Source: Pseudomonas abieticivorans
GTDB lineage: Bacteria > Pseudomonadota > Gammaproteobacteria > Pseudomonadales > Pseudomonadaceae
Reading direction: 5' to 3'
Assembly: GCF_023509015.1 (NCBI RefSeq)
Contig: NZ_CP094975.1
Location: 5,325,501-5,389,500, forward strand
DNA: 64,000 bases
Each line of letters begins with the position of its first letter. The first letter of the stretch is position 1. Positions 51,016-60,252 of the stretch are shown piece by piece. The translations under genes were made by a program, and so were the position numbers. The notes below the pieces were generated by a model. The model was not told the origin of the DNA. It worked only from the letters and a program-made list of their open reading frames with translations, and did no database searches.

Positions 51016-51030
51016 TGTTATAGTGTAACA
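51016..51030. promoter_or_regulatory. Zur-box-like operator
   Basis: TGTTA-TAGTG-TAACA is a perfect inverted repeat inside GATGTTATAGTGTAACAAAT, closely matching the proteobacterial Zur pattern (GTTATA...TATAAC). It lies 23 bases before the 43-codon gene and so overlaps its promoter; it would repress the zinc importer when zinc is plentiful. Confidence 0.75.
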
Positions 51031-51053
51031 AATCGCATCGAGTCACCGATCCT

Positions 51054-51185
51054 GTGAAAGCTCCCACCGTACGTTCCATTGCCGGCTCTGCGCTGGCCCT
51101 GTCTGCCGGCAAGCGCCTGCTGTTGGCTGTTGCTGTGCTTGCCCTGTTGTGGCTGGCCATCACCTGGGCGGTAGCGGTGCCATGA
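51054..51185 (+). CDS. 43-residue single-pass membrane peptide heading the zinc importer operon
   Basis: GTG opens a 43-codon frame (VKAPTVRSIAG...) with one hydrophobic helix (LLLAVAVLALLWLAITWAVAV) at the C-terminus and a basic N-terminus, so a cytoplasmic N-terminus is expected. The stop overlaps the ABC ATPase start (ATGA), which supports a translated, coupled leader gene. No good ribosome binding site precedes the GTG. Function unknown; a small accessory subunit or a translational coupling device are both possible. Confidence 0.5.
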   Translation: MKAPTVRSIAGSALALSAGKRLLLAVAVLALLWLAITWAVAVP

Positions 51186-51934
51186 GCGCGGCCATTTCCC
51201 TGGACAACCTCACCATCGCCTACGAACGCCGGCCGGCCGTGCATCACCTCAGTGGCCGTTTCGCGGCCGGCAGCCTGACGGCCATCGTCGGGCCGAACGG
51301 GGCGGGCAAATCGACCCTGATCAAGGCCATCGCTGGCACCTTGAAACCGGCTGCCGGCAAGGTTGATCGCGGCCAGTTGGCCACGCGCAAGCTCGGTTAC
51401 CTGCCGCAGGCGGCGGAGATCGATCGCAGCTTTCCGTTGAGTGTCGCCGACATCGTGGCCATGGGCGCATGGGGCAGCATCGGCGCGTTTCGCGGGCTAA
51501 GCCGTGCTCAGGCGCAGCGCACCCAGGATGCCTTGGGGGCGGTGGGGCTGGAGGGCTTCGAGGGGCGCAGCATTGGCTCGCTGTCGTCAGGGCAGTTCCA
51601 GCGGGTGTTGTTCGCCCGCTTGCTGCTGCAGGACGCCCAAGTGATTTTGCTGGATGAACCTTTCACCGCCATCGATGCACGCACCACCCAGGATTTGCTC
51701 GAGCTGGTGCGCGTGTGGCACGGCCAGGGGCGCACGGTGATCGCCGTGTTGCATGAGTTGGAGCAAGTGCGCCAGCACTTCCCGCAGACCTTGCTGATGG
51801 CCCGCGAGGTGATCGCCTGGGGGGCGACCGGCGAGGTGCTGAGCGTGGATAACCTGCGCCGCGCGCGCAACATGGCCGAGTTCTGGAGTGCCGACGCCGA
51901 GTTGTGCGCGCTCGACCAGGGGGCGCAGTCATGA
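51182..51934 (+). CDS. Metal ABC transporter ATP-binding protein (zinc type)
   Basis: 250 residues from the ATG at 51182. Walker A is VGPNGAGKSTLIKAI, the ABC signature LSSGQFQRVLFAR, Walker B VILLDEPFTAID, and the switch His is in AVLHELEQVRQ. The clade is that of ZnuC/AztA/MntB. The stop overlaps the permease start. With the Zur-like box upstream, zinc is the probable substrate. Confidence 0.93.
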   Translation: MSAAISLDNLTIAYERRPAVHHLSGRFAAGSLTAIVGPNGAGKSTLIKAIAGTLKPAAGKVDRGQLATRKLGYLPQAAEIDRSFPLSVADIVAMGAWGSIGAFRGLSRAQAQRTQDALGAVGLEGFEGRSIGSLSSGQFQRVLFARLLLQDAQVILLDEPFTAIDARTTQDLLELVRVWHGQGRTVIAVLHELEQVRQHFPQTLLMAREVIAWGATGEVLSVDNLRRARNMAEFWSADAELCALDQGAQS

Positions 51935-52800
51935 TGCTTTACAGCACCTTGGTGCAACCTTTCGTGGAGTTCGGTTTCATGCGTCGCGCGCTGGTGGCCT
52001 GTCTGGCTTTGGGCATTGGTTCGGGGCCGGTGGGCGTGTTGTTGATGTTGCGGCGCATGAGCCTGGTGGGCGATGCCATGAGCCACGCGGTGCTGCCGGG
52101 GGCGGCGGTGGGCTTTTTGTTCGGTGGCCTGTCGTTGCCGGCCATGGGCTTTGGCGGGCTGATCGCCGGCCTTGCGGTGGCGTTGCTGGCCGGGCTGGTC
52201 AGCCGCCTGACGGCGCTGCGTGAAGACGCAAGCTTTGCCAGCTTCTACCTGACGTCCCTGGCCGCCGGCGTGCTGATCGTGTCGCTGCACGGCTCCAACG
52301 TCGACCTGCTGCACGTGCTGTTCGGGACCATTCTGGCCATCGACTCCACGGCCATCTACATGGTCGGCAGCATCGCCTCGTTCACCGTGCTGCTGCTGGC
52401 CTTGATCTACCGCCCGCTGGTGCTGGAGTGCTTTGACCCAGGCTTCCTGCGTGCGGTGGGCGGGCGGGGCTCGCTGTACCACGTGCTGTTTTTGTTGCTG
52501 GTGGTGCTCAACCTGGTGGCCGGCTTCCAGGCCCTGGGTACGTTGATGGCGGTGGGCATGATGATGCTGCCGGCCACCGCCGCCCGCTTCTGGGCTACCT
52601 CGCTCAGCGCGCTGATGATCATTTCCACGGTGGTGGCCACCTTGTCCGGGCTGATTGGCCTGATCATTTCGTATCACGCAGGCGTGGCATCGGGTCCCAC
52701 CATCGTGCTCACCGCCAGCGCGTTCTATGCCTTTTCGTTGATTTTCGGCCGCAGTGGAATCCTGCGCCGGCTGTTTCCCCAACCTCACTTGGCCAACTGA
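51931..52800 (+). CDS. Metal ABC transporter permease (zinc type)
   Basis: 289 residues from the ATG at 51931 (overlapping ATGA). Eight or nine helices. The family pattern is MRRALVACLALGIGSGPVGVLLMLRRMSLVGDAMSHAVLPG at the start and GTLMAVGMMMLPATAARFWA near residue 205. It forms the membrane channel with the ATPase. Confidence 0.93.
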   Translation: MMLYSTLVQPFVEFGFMRRALVACLALGIGSGPVGVLLMLRRMSLVGDAMSHAVLPGAAVGFLFGGLSLPAMGFGGLIAGLAVALLAGLVSRLTALREDASFASFYLTSLAAGVLIVSLHGSNVDLLHVLFGTILAIDSTAIYMVGSIASFTVLLLALIYRPLVLECFDPGFLRAVGGRGSLYHVLFLLLVVLNLVAGFQALGTLMAVGMMMLPATAARFWATSLSALMIISTVVATLSGLIGLIISYHAGVASGPTIVLTASAFYAFSLIFGRSGILRRLFPQPHLAN

Positions 52801-52809
52801 AGGACACTC

Positions 52810-53700
52810 ATGAACGTCACTTTGAAAGGAACACTCGCGGCACTGGCGCTGTCGGCCTTTGCCAGCCTGGCGCAGGCCAAGCCACTGGAGGCGGTGGCCT
52901 CGTTTACGGTGATCGCCGACATGGTGCATAGCGTGGGCGGCGATCGTGTGCACGTCACCTCGCTGATCGGCCCCAATGGCGACCCGCATGTGTACGAGCC
53001 TACCCCGGCCGATGCCCAGGCCTTGAAAGGCGCAGACCTGGCGTTCGTCAGTGGCCTGCACCTGGAAGGTTGGCTGGACAGGCTGATCACCGCGTCCGGT
53101 TACAAGGGCCAGCCGGTGGTGCTGTCCGACGGCATCAAGACCCGCACCATGGAGGAGGACGGCGCGCAGATCGTCGACCCGCATGCCTGGAACAGCGCGG
53201 CCAATGGCGTGATCTACGTGCGTAATATCATTGCCGCGCTGAAAAAGGCCGACCCGGCCGGCGCCAGTGTTTACCAGGCCAACGGTGACCAGTACATCGC
53301 TCAGTTGCAGGCCTTGGACAGCTATGCCCGGGCCCAGGTGCAAGCCATCCCGGCGGCGCAGCGCAAGGTGCTGACCAGCCATGATGCCTTTGGTTATTTT
53401 GGTGATGCGTACGGCGTGACGTTCTTGTCGCCGTTGGGCTTTTCCACCGAAGCCGAACCGTCGGCGGCCGATGTGTCCAAGCTGATCCGCCAGATCAAGG
53501 CCGAGCACGTCAGCGCCTACTTCTTCGAGAACTCCGGCGACCCACGCCTGGTCAAGCAGATTGCCGCGGCCAGCGGTGCGCAACCGGGTGGTGAGCTGTA
53601 TGTCGAAGCGCTGTCGCCGGCCAACGGCCCGGCGCCTACTTACCTGAAGATGTTCCGCTACAACGTCGATCAGTTGGTGGCGGCGATGCGCGGTAAATAG
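52810..53700 (+). CDS. Metal ABC transporter substrate-binding protein (zinc type)
   Basis: 296 residues with a signal peptide (LAALALSAFASLAQA). Cluster A-I fold: ligands are expected in GDPHVYEPTP, DPHAWNSA and TSHDAFGYF, with an acidic ligand late in YFFENSGDP or further on. The long His-rich loop of classical ZnuA is absent, so it is closer to AztC-type or Mn/Zn proteins. Periplasmic. Last gene of the importer operon; a degenerate REP follows. Confidence 0.92.
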   Translation: MNVTLKGTLAALALSAFASLAQAKPLEAVASFTVIADMVHSVGGDRVHVTSLIGPNGDPHVYEPTPADAQALKGADLAFVSGLHLEGWLDRLITASGYKGQPVVLSDGIKTRTMEEDGAQIVDPHAWNSAANGVIYVRNIIAALKKADPAGASVYQANGDQYIAQLQALDSYARAQVQAIPAAQRKVLTSHDAFGYFGDAYGVTFLSPLGFSTEAEPSAADVSKLIRQIKAEHVSAYFFENSGDPRLVKQIAAASGAQPGGELYVEALSPANGPAPTYLKMFRYNVDQLVAAMRGK

Positions 53701-53715
53701 CCCAAGTCGCCCGCC

Positions 53716-53800
53716 CTGTATGCAGGCGGTCCGCGAAGGCCATGTTGCGGCGCATCAGGCATACCGCGTTGACCTTTTCGCGGATGAATCCGCTCCTACA
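53716..53800. repeat. Degenerate REP doublet
   Basis: The right arm GCGGATGAATCCGCTCCTAC (ending 53800) is intact, but the left arm is decayed (TGTATGCAGGCGGTCCGCGA). The spacer GCGCATCAGGCATACCGCG matches the spacer of the 35 kb array, so they are of the same subfamily. Confidence 0.85.
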
Positions 53801-53827
53801 GTGTGAACGCAATCAGTGTGGGGGGCT

Positions 53828-54535
53828 TCAGATCACTGCATAGTACTTGCGCACATACACCGTGCTGATCCACGCCACGTCCGCGCCCTTGGGCACAAAC
53901 ACCGTGTCACCGGGGTTCACCACCAGGCCGCTGCCGTCGGGTGCCTGCAGGGTGACGCTGCCTTCCACCAGGTGCATCAGCTCGTGCAGTTTGTGCGGGC
54001 GGCCGTGGCGGCGGTAGGGGGTTGAATCCCAGACGCCGATGCGCAGCTCGTTGCTGTCTTCATACACGCCCTGGGCGCGGCACTGGGGCGTGTGGCCGAT
54101 CAGGATCGCAGGCTCCGGCGCAGCCGACGGTTGCAGCAGTGCGCGCGGGTCGAGCGCGGTCAGGCCGGGCTGGTTTTCACTGGCGGCGGTATTGGCACAG
54201 AACGCCCACAGGCTACCGGCCAGGGCTTGAATTTGCACCGCAGTGCCGCGGCCGATCACGGCACTGCTGCCAGCAGCCAGTTCCAGGCTGCCAGTCTCGC
54301 TTTGCACGGTCACGAAGCCTGCGTGCACCACCAGCATTTCCGCATAGGGGTAGGCGTCTACCACGAAGGTCCCGCTGGCCTGGACGATGCCGGCGGCTAT
54401 GCCGTCGTCGCCGTGCCAGGCCACTTTGCGCTCGCGGGCAAAGGGGTCATTGGCGCTCAGGGCCGAGGAGTGGAAAGCGGTCGGGGCCGGGCTGCCATCG
54501 GCGCAGGCCAGCAGCAGGGCGGTGGGGTTCAACAT
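53828..54535 (-). CDS. Bicupin protein
   Basis: 235 residues from the ATG at 54535, with AGGAGA upstream. Two cupin halves: an N-terminal one (about 40-115: GIVQASGTFVVDAYPYAEMLVV) and a C-terminal one (about 165-232: GRPHKLHELMHLVEGSVTLQAPDG, ending in NPGDTVFVPKG). The second half keeps His and Glu metal-ligand candidates. The type is that of DUF861-like or ethanolamine-utilisation-like cupins; activity unknown. Cytoplasmic. Confidence 0.85.
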   Translation of the reverse strand: MLNPTALLLACADGSPAPTAFHSSALSANDPFARERKVAWHGDDGIAAGIVQASGTFVVDAYPYAEMLVVHAGFVTVQSETGSLELAAGSSAVIGRGTAVQIQALAGSLWAFCANTAASENQPGLTALDPRALLQPSAAPEPAILIGHTPQCRAQGVYEDSNELRIGVWDSTPYRRHGRPHKLHELMHLVEGSVTLQAPDGSGLVVNPGDTVFVPKGADVAWISTVYVRKYYAVI

Positions 54536-54708
54536 GGGCGAAGGTCTCCTGTTGCCAGGCGGAAAATGCCCGGCGCAGGCGCTTGTATCCCACCTGCCAG
54601 GCGGCCTGGCAAGGGCGGGTGCAGCATTCGGTACAATCACCAAAACACGCTGGGCATGGCCGCATTTGCTGCTTGAAAACAGCGGTTGGCTGGCAGTAAA
54701 CGCTGGGC

Positions 54709-55971
54709 TCAATGACCTGTGATCGTCAGCGCCGCCAAAGCCCCGAACAAGGCCGGCGGCATTACCAGCACCCCCAGTTTCAGAAACGCCCAGGCACTCA
54801 CGTGCTCGCCTTCGCGGCGCACGGCAATCAACCAGAGGATCGTTGCCAGGGAGCCGGTGATCGACAGGTTGGGGCCCAGGTCCACGCCGATCAGCAGTGC
54901 ACTGGTGGTGTGCGCCGGCAGCGGCGCGATGTGCGCCACCGACCCTGCGATCAGCCCGGCAGGCAGGTTGTTGAGCAGGTTGCAGGCAAACGCCACCACC
55001 ACCCCGGCGCCCCAGGTGGCTTGCGCCGCGTTGCGCTCGGCCAGGCCTTGCAGCGCATGCGCCAGGCGGTCGATCAAGCCGGTCAGGATCAAACCCTCCA
55101 CCAGCACGAACAACCCCGCCACCAATGGCAACACGCCCCAGGACACACCCTTGAGCACCTGCAATGGGTTGGCCCGCTGGCGCAACAGTACCCCTGCGCC
55201 GGTGGCAAGGCCGGTGATGAAGGTCGGCAGGCCCAGGGGCAGGTCCAATGCCGAGACGAGCAACAGCACGCCCGCCGTCAAACCGATGCCCCATGCCGTC
55301 AACCGCGCCCCTGGGGGCAGCAGGTGCAAGGGGATGTCCAGCGCCAACGGCGCCTGCAAATGCCTGCGTTGGGTCAGGCGCAGTACGCCGTAGGTCAGGC
55401 CGATGGCCGCAATGGACGGTAGGCTAAAGCGCGCCAGCCATTCCAGCAGCGGCGGCATGTGGCTGGCGAAGATCACCAGGTTTGCCGGGTTGGAAATCGG
55501 CAGCACGAAACTCGCCGCGTTAGCGATGAACGCACAGATAAACAGGTAGGGCAGGGGCTCGGCCTTGGCCGCCCGCGCCGCCGCGTACACGGCGGGGGTT
55601 AGGACCACTGCCGTGGCATCATTGGACAGCAATACGGTCACGCCGATACCCACCATGAACACCAGGTTGAACAACCGTTGCGCCGAGCCGCGCGCATGCT
55701 GCGCGGCGCGGGTGGCCAGCCAGTCGAACAAGCCTTGCTGGCGGGCCAGTTCGGCCAGCAACATCATGCCGATCAGAAACAGGTACACGTCGCCGCCCTT
55801 GGCCACCGCGGACATGGCTGCGCCGAGCGGGATCAGCCCGGTCAGCACCAGTATCAGGGCGCCGCTCAAGGCCCAAACCCATTCGGCTACGCGCCAGGGC
55901 CGCAGGATGACGCCGGCGGTGGCCAAGGCGGCCACGCACCAGATGACAGTAGAAGGTGCCAGTAAGGGCAT
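54709..55971 (-). CDS. ArsB-family permease
   Basis: 420 residues from the ATG at 55971; a TTG two codons upstream is less likely. About 11-12 helices. The most diagnostic blocks are LSNDATAVVLTPAVYAA, ICAFIANAASFVLPISNPANLVIF and NLSITGSLATILWLIA, all as in ArsB arsenite efflux pumps. However, no arsR, arsC or arsH is adjacent, so arsenite export is not supported by context; another anion or Na+/H+ function is possible. It lies 12 bases after the MFS gene stop, and the two may be cotranscribed. Confidence 0.85.
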   Translation of the reverse strand: MPLLAPSTVIWCVAALATAGVILRPWRVAEWVWALSGALILVLTGLIPLGAAMSAVAKGGDVYLFLIGMMLLAELARQQGLFDWLATRAAQHARGSAQRLFNLVFMVGIGVTVLLSNDATAVVLTPAVYAAARAAKAEPLPYLFICAFIANAASFVLPISNPANLVIFASHMPPLLEWLARFSLPSIAAIGLTYGVLRLTQRRHLQAPLALDIPLHLLPPGARLTAWGIGLTAGVLLLVSALDLPLGLPTFITGLATGAGVLLRQRANPLQVLKGVSWGVLPLVAGLFVLVEGLILTGLIDRLAHALQGLAERNAAQATWGAGVVVAFACNLLNNLPAGLIAGSVAHIAPLPAHTTSALLIGVDLGPNLSITGSLATILWLIAVRREGEHVSAWAFLKLGVLVMPPALFGALAALTITGH

Positions 55972-55983
55972 CGGCAAGGCTCG

Positions 55984-57270
55984 TCAGGTGGCCGGGGCGG
56001 CCTGGGCGGTAGGGGAAGGTTTGAGAAAGGCGGTTTCCGGCATGGCGACCAACAGCAGCCCGAAGGCTGCGGCGGCAATCACCGCCAAGCTCAAAAAGGC
56101 CGCGCTGTAGCCGGCCTGCTGGACCACCAACCCGGCCACGCTGTTGCTTAACGCAGCGCCCAGGCCAAACACCGTGGTCAGCGCACCCAGGCTGACATTG
56201 AAGCGCCCCGTGCCGCGGGTCAAGTCATTGACCACCAGCGGGAACAGGGCGCCGAACAGGCCGGCGCCGATGCCGTCCAGGGTTTGCACGGCCACCAGCC
56301 AGTACATATCGTCGGACAGGGTGTAGAGCACCCCGCGCACCGGCAAAATCACAAAGCCGGCCAACAGCAACGGCTTGCGCCCCCAGCGATCGGCCCGGGC
56401 ACCTACCAACAGGGCCGCTGGCACCATAATCATCTGGGCCGCCACGATGCACGCCGAGGTCAGCGGGGTGGCCGCCTGCAGGTTGGTCTGCGCCAGTTTC
56501 TGGCTGACCAGGGGCAGCATCGCCGCGTTGGCCAGGTGGAACAGTGCGCAACACACGCCAAACAGCAGCAGGGGTTTGTTGTGCAGCAGCACGCTTAACC
56601 CTGAAGGCTGCTCGGGGCCGGCCACGGCGATGGGGTCCAGGCCGCGAGCGACGTCGTGGTCGATGGCCGCGGCCGACACGCATGCCAGGGCGATCAGGCT
56701 GGCGCAGGCCATGGCGGCCATCAGGTAAAACACCGCCACCGGTCCGTACAGGTAACTGAAGCCGCCGGCCAGCAAGGCCGCGACGGCGTTGCCGGCGTGG
56801 TTGAAGGTTTCATTGCGCCCGGTGCGTTGGGCGAACGCCTTGGGCCCGGTGATGCCCAGCGAAATCGCGGCGATGGCCGGGGCGAAAATAGACCCGGCGG
56901 CGGCGCTCAGCGACTGGGTCAAGGTGACCCAGGCAAAGCCACTGATAAAGGGCAGTACCAGGCAGCCCAGGGTGACGACTAGCGCGGCCGCCGCCACCAC
57001 CGCGCGTTTGCGTCGGGTGCGGTCGATCCAGGCACCCGCCGGAGTCTGGGTCAGCAGGGCGGCAATGCCGGCCAGGGTCATCACCAGGCCGATGCTGGCC
57101 GGCTCCCAGTGGTGTACCGCCAGCAGGTAGATCGCCAGGTAAGGGCCCAGGCCGTCGCGCACGTCGGCCAAAAAAAAGTTCAAGCCGTCCAGGGACAAGG
57201 CGTTCCGACGTGCAGAGGTGAGTGCCAAGATAGGGTCCCGCCAGGGCTCGAGCTGTCGCGAAAAGCGCAC
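55984..57270 (-). CDS. MFS transporter
   Basis: 428 residues from a GTG at 57270; a downstream start is possible because the first 25 residues are poorly conserved looking. Twelve helices, with loop 2-3 GAWIDRTRRKRAVV matching the MFS motif A in relaxed form, and the second half loop GARADRWGRKPLLLAG as a clear repeat of it. Substrate unknown. It precedes the ArsB-like gene and is divergent from a hybrid kinase. Confidence 0.87.
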   Translation of the reverse strand: MRFSRQLEPWRDPILALTSARRNALSLDGLNFFLADVRDGLGPYLAIYLLAVHHWEPASIGLVMTLAGIAALLTQTPAGAWIDRTRRKRAVVAAAALVVTLGCLVLPFISGFAWVTLTQSLSAAAGSIFAPAIAAISLGITGPKAFAQRTGRNETFNHAGNAVAALLAGGFSYLYGPVAVFYLMAAMACASLIALACVSAAAIDHDVARGLDPIAVAGPEQPSGLSVLLHNKPLLLFGVCCALFHLANAAMLPLVSQKLAQTNLQAATPLTSACIVAAQMIMVPAALLVGARADRWGRKPLLLAGFVILPVRGVLYTLSDDMYWLVAVQTLDGIGAGLFGALFPLVVNDLTRGTGRFNVSLGALTTVFGLGAALSNSVAGLVVQQAGYSAAFLSLAVIAAAAFGLLLVAMPETAFLKPSPTAQAAPAT

Positions 57271-57418
57271 GCGTTACGCCAGTGACCGGCGAGCTTCGTG
57301 CTAAGTTCCACGGGCCTGCGGGTGGTATTTTCAAAACCTTTGCGCTTGAGCATTGTCCAGAGATTGGACACACTGCCAACCCTTGAAAGCAACCTGATAT
57401 GCGTACGGTGATCACCCC

Positions 57419-59506
57419 TTGAGTACACGTGGCGAAGTCGCCCTGATCACCCTGGACCTGGCCGGTGACGTGATGGATATCAGCGCCGGCACCGAGCATT
57501 GGCTGGGTTGGCGCGCCGATGAACTGCGCCGCGGCCCGGCCAGCCGCGTGCTGTCGGCTGATCGGCCGTTGCCGGCGGTGTTGCAGCAGGCGCTGGCGGC
57601 AGGGCAACTGACGGTCCAGGGCTGTTGCCGGTGTGGCGACGGCCGTCAGGTGCCGGTACTGATCGAGCTGTTGGCGTGGCGCGATGGCAACGGCCTTGCC
57701 CAGGGTTTTTCCCTGTTGCTGCAGGGCTCCGGCGCGCTGCCTGTGGTGCTGCCTGCCCCGCCTGAAAACGAGCTTGGCCTGCGCCTGGCCCTGGCCGACC
57801 TGACCCACCGCATCAGCGAATCGGCCGATCCGGTGGAACTGGCCTACAACGCCTGTGAAATCATTGGCCGCGCCTTGGGGGTCAGCCGCGTCGGCTACGG
57901 GCTGATCGATCCGCTGGCCGAAACCATCACCATCGAGCGCGACTGGAATGCCCCCGGCATCAAGACCATCGCCGGCGTGCTCAATTTCCGTGAATATGGC
58001 AGCTACATCGATGACCTCAAGCGTGGCAACACGGTGTTCGTCAGTAACGCTGACCATGACCCACGCACGGCCAGCACCAGCGATTCGCTCAAGGCCATCA
58101 GCGCCCACGCCTTCATCAACATGCCAGTGCACGAGGAAGGTGGGCTGGTGGCGTTGCTGTACCTCAACCATGCCCACCCTCGCGACTGGCCCGAAGGCGA
58201 CATCGCCTTTGTCCGCGAGGTGGCGGCGCGGATTCGCACGGCGGAGGCGCGCCGGCGCGCCGAGATCAACCTGCTGGTGCTGACCGATTCCCTGGAGCAG
58301 CAGGTAGAGTCCCGCACCCAGGCCTTGATGGCCACCGAGGAGGCCTTGCGCCAGGCGCAGAAAATGGAGGCGGTGGGTCAGTTGACCGGCGGCGTGGCCC
58401 ATGACTTCAACAACCTGTTGACGGTGATCCGCTCCTCCATCGACCTGCTGGCCCGGCCCGACCTGCCCGAGGCGCGGCGCAAGCGCTACGTGGAGGCGAT
58501 TTCCAGTACCGTGTCGCGTGCCGCGCGCCTGACCGGCCAGTTGCTGGCGTTCGCCCGCCGCCAGGCCCTGCAACCGCAAGTGTTCGATGTGGCAGCCAGT
58601 GTCGCCGCCTTGCGTGAAATGATCGGCACCCTGGCCGGGTCGCGCATCAGTATCACGGTGCAAGTGCCACAGGCCCCGTGTTTCATTCTTGCCGACCCCA
58701 GCCAGTTCGACACGGCGCTGATCAACATGGCGGTCAATGCCCGCGATGCAATGAACGGGCAGGGGCGCCTGACCCTGTCGCTGTCGGCGGTCAACGGCAT
58801 CCCAAGGCACCCACTGGAAGCCGAGCGGGCCGGGGACTTCATCGCCGTGTCGGTCAGCGACACCGGCACCGGCATCGAGCCTGCCACGCTGACCAAGGTG
58901 TTCGAGCCGTTTTTCACCACCAAACCATTCGGCCAAGGCACCGGGCTTGGGTTGTCCCAGGTGTTCGGGTTTGCCAAGCAGTCCGGTGGCGACGTGTTGG
59001 TGGACAGCGACGTGGGCAGCGGCACCACCTTTACCCTGTACTTGCCCATGGCCTCGGCGCCCCAGGCACCCCTGGTGCTTGCGACAAGCGCACAGGTCGC
59101 ACCGCGACTGCCTGGCACCGCCCGCGTGCTGGTGGTGGAAGACAACTTGGACGTGGGCGCCTTTGCCAGCGAAACCCTGCAGGAATTAGGTTACACCAGC
59201 GTCTGGGTCAAGTGCGCCGCCGAAGCGTTGGCCGAATTGGCCGATAATGCCCAGCGTTACAGCGTGGTGTTTTCCGATGTGGTGATGCCGGGCATCAGCG
59301 GCCTGGAGTTGGCCAAGTCCGTTCGCGCGCTATACCCCTCGCTGCCGGTGGTGTTGACCAGCGGCTACAGCCATGTGTTGGCGCAGCAAGGCACCGGCGG
59401 CTTCGATCTGCTGCACAAGCCCTACTCGGTGGAGGAGTTGGGCAGGGTATTGGCAGCGGCCATTGCGCAGCCGCCGGTTATGCCCAGCCATGACTCCCAG
59501 GAATAA
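57419..59506 (+). CDS. GAF-domain hybrid histidine kinase/response regulator
   Basis: 695 residues from a TTG at 57419; no ATG lies nearby, so the start is uncertain. Domains: PAS-like (about 10-105), GAF (about 120-275, AYNACEIIGRALGVSRVGYG to PEGDIAFVREVA), HisKA with H328 (GGVAHDFNNLL), HATPase (DTGTGIE, GTGLGLSQVFGF), and a receiver with D620 (VFSDVVMPG) and Lys in LHKPYSVE. No membrane segment, so it senses a cytoplasmic signal. It shares its kinase half with the protein at 17775 but has a GAF in place of the second PAS. No adjacent output regulator. Confidence 0.9.
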   Translation: MSTRGEVALITLDLAGDVMDISAGTEHWLGWRADELRRGPASRVLSADRPLPAVLQQALAAGQLTVQGCCRCGDGRQVPVLIELLAWRDGNGLAQGFSLLLQGSGALPVVLPAPPENELGLRLALADLTHRISESADPVELAYNACEIIGRALGVSRVGYGLIDPLAETITIERDWNAPGIKTIAGVLNFREYGSYIDDLKRGNTVFVSNADHDPRTASTSDSLKAISAHAFINMPVHEEGGLVALLYLNHAHPRDWPEGDIAFVREVAARIRTAEARRRAEINLLVLTDSLEQQVESRTQALMATEEALRQAQKMEAVGQLTGGVAHDFNNLLTVIRSSIDLLARPDLPEARRKRYVEAISSTVSRAARLTGQLLAFARRQALQPQVFDVAASVAALREMIGTLAGSRISITVQVPQAPCFILADPSQFDTALINMAVNARDAMNGQGRLTLSLSAVNGIPRHPLEAERAGDFIAVSVSDTGTGIEPATLTKVFEPFFTTKPFGQGTGLGLSQVFGFAKQSGGDVLVDSDVGSGTTFTLYLPMASAPQAPLVLATSAQVAPRLPGTARVLVVEDNLDVGAFASETLQELGYTSVWVKCAAEALAELADNAQRYSVVFSDVVMPGISGLELAKSVRALYPSLPVVLTSGYSHVLAQQGTGGFDLLHKPYSVEELGRVLAAAIAQPPVMPSHDSQE

Positions 59507-59573
59507 ACAGGCGCATCGCGCAGTGCATGAGGCGCAAGGCCGGGTGCCAGCAGCCTTGATGGGTTGATCAGCC

Positions 59574-59978
59574 TCAGGCCCTGCCCAGCTTCTCAAGTGC
59601 CGCATCGGCCAGGAACGAGGAGCGGCTCTTGACGCTGTGGTCACGCACGAAACGGTCGATACGCTTGACCACGAAACCGGGCAAGGTCACGTTGACCTTC
59701 TCGGTTTTACCCAGGTACGGCGTAATGTCGATCTCCAGCATGCCCCAGCCCATGTTGGCCAGGTCCGGGTGGCTGCGATGCTGGGCAGCCGAGGTGGGCA
59801 TGGGCACTTCGCCGGTGTCGGCGACGATCTCTTCGAGCATGATGTGCGCCACTTCGATGGCCGCATTGTAGGCATCTTCGAAGGTATCGCCGGCGGTGAC
59901 GGCGCCAGGAATGTCGGGGATCTGGATACCGATGGCGGTACCTTCGTCGCCCCATTCGATACAGATGGGATATTGCAT
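59574..59978 (-). CDS. hicB: HicB antitoxin
   Basis: 134 residues from the ATG at 59978 with AGGAG upstream. N-terminal partial RNase-H-like HicB domain (IEWGDEGTAIGIQIPDIPGAVTAGDT...EDAYNAA), then a C-terminal ribbon-helix-helix DNA-binding domain (KVNVTLPGFVVKRIDRFVRDHSVKSRSSFLADAAL). It should neutralise HicA and repress the operon through the palindromes upstream of hicA. It follows hicA by 29 bases. Confidence 0.92.
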   Translation of the reverse strand: MQYPICIEWGDEGTAIGIQIPDIPGAVTAGDTFEDAYNAAIEVAHIMLEEIVADTGEVPMPTSAAQHRSHPDLANMGWGMLEIDITPYLGKTEKVNVTLPGFVVKRIDRFVRDHSVKSRSSFLADAALEKLGRA

Positions 59979-60007
59979 GGCGTTCTCCTGCGAGGGTGAG
60001 CGGGCGT

Positions 60008-60190
60008 TCATAGCAAACCCGCCCGGGCCTTGATGCTTTTCACCGTGCCCAAGGGTAAGTCCTTTTTGGGGTGTGGTGCCGGGAGTGAGGCTCTGTGCCA
60101 AGGGTGCTTGAAAATGTGATGGCTGCCAGTGACCCGTTTCAATACCCACCCTGCCATTTCAAGCTCCTTGATCAGTTGTCTGCTCTGCAC
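60008..60190 (-). CDS. hicA: HicA mRNA-interferase toxin
   Basis: 60 residues from the GTG at 60190, chosen because GGAG precedes it and it gives the HicA opening (QSRQLIKELEMAGWVL). The catalytic His lies in RVTGSHHIFKHP, and PHPKKDLPLGTVKSIKARAGL is the conserved second half. A dsRNA-binding-like toxin that cuts mRNA. The longer frame to 60220 would start inside the operator region. Confidence 0.92.
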   Translation of the reverse strand: MQSRQLIKELEMAGWVLKRVTGSHHIFKHPWHRASLPAPHPKKDLPLGTVKSIKARAGLL

Positions 60191-60218
60191 GTCGGACTCC
60201 TTGTCTGACAGGTTAAAC

Positions 60219-60234
60219 ATAACCCTGGGGTTAT
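60219..60234. promoter_or_regulatory. HicB operator 1
   Basis: ATAACCC-TG-GGGTTAT is a perfect palindrome, 29 bases upstream of the hicA GTG. Confidence 0.65.
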
Positions 60235-60252
60235 TTATTTTACAATAAAAAT

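Noticed and set aside
54709..55971. Arsenic resistance operon
   Set aside because: The permease is ArsB-like, but no arsR, arsC or arsH is adjacent, so only the family is claimed.
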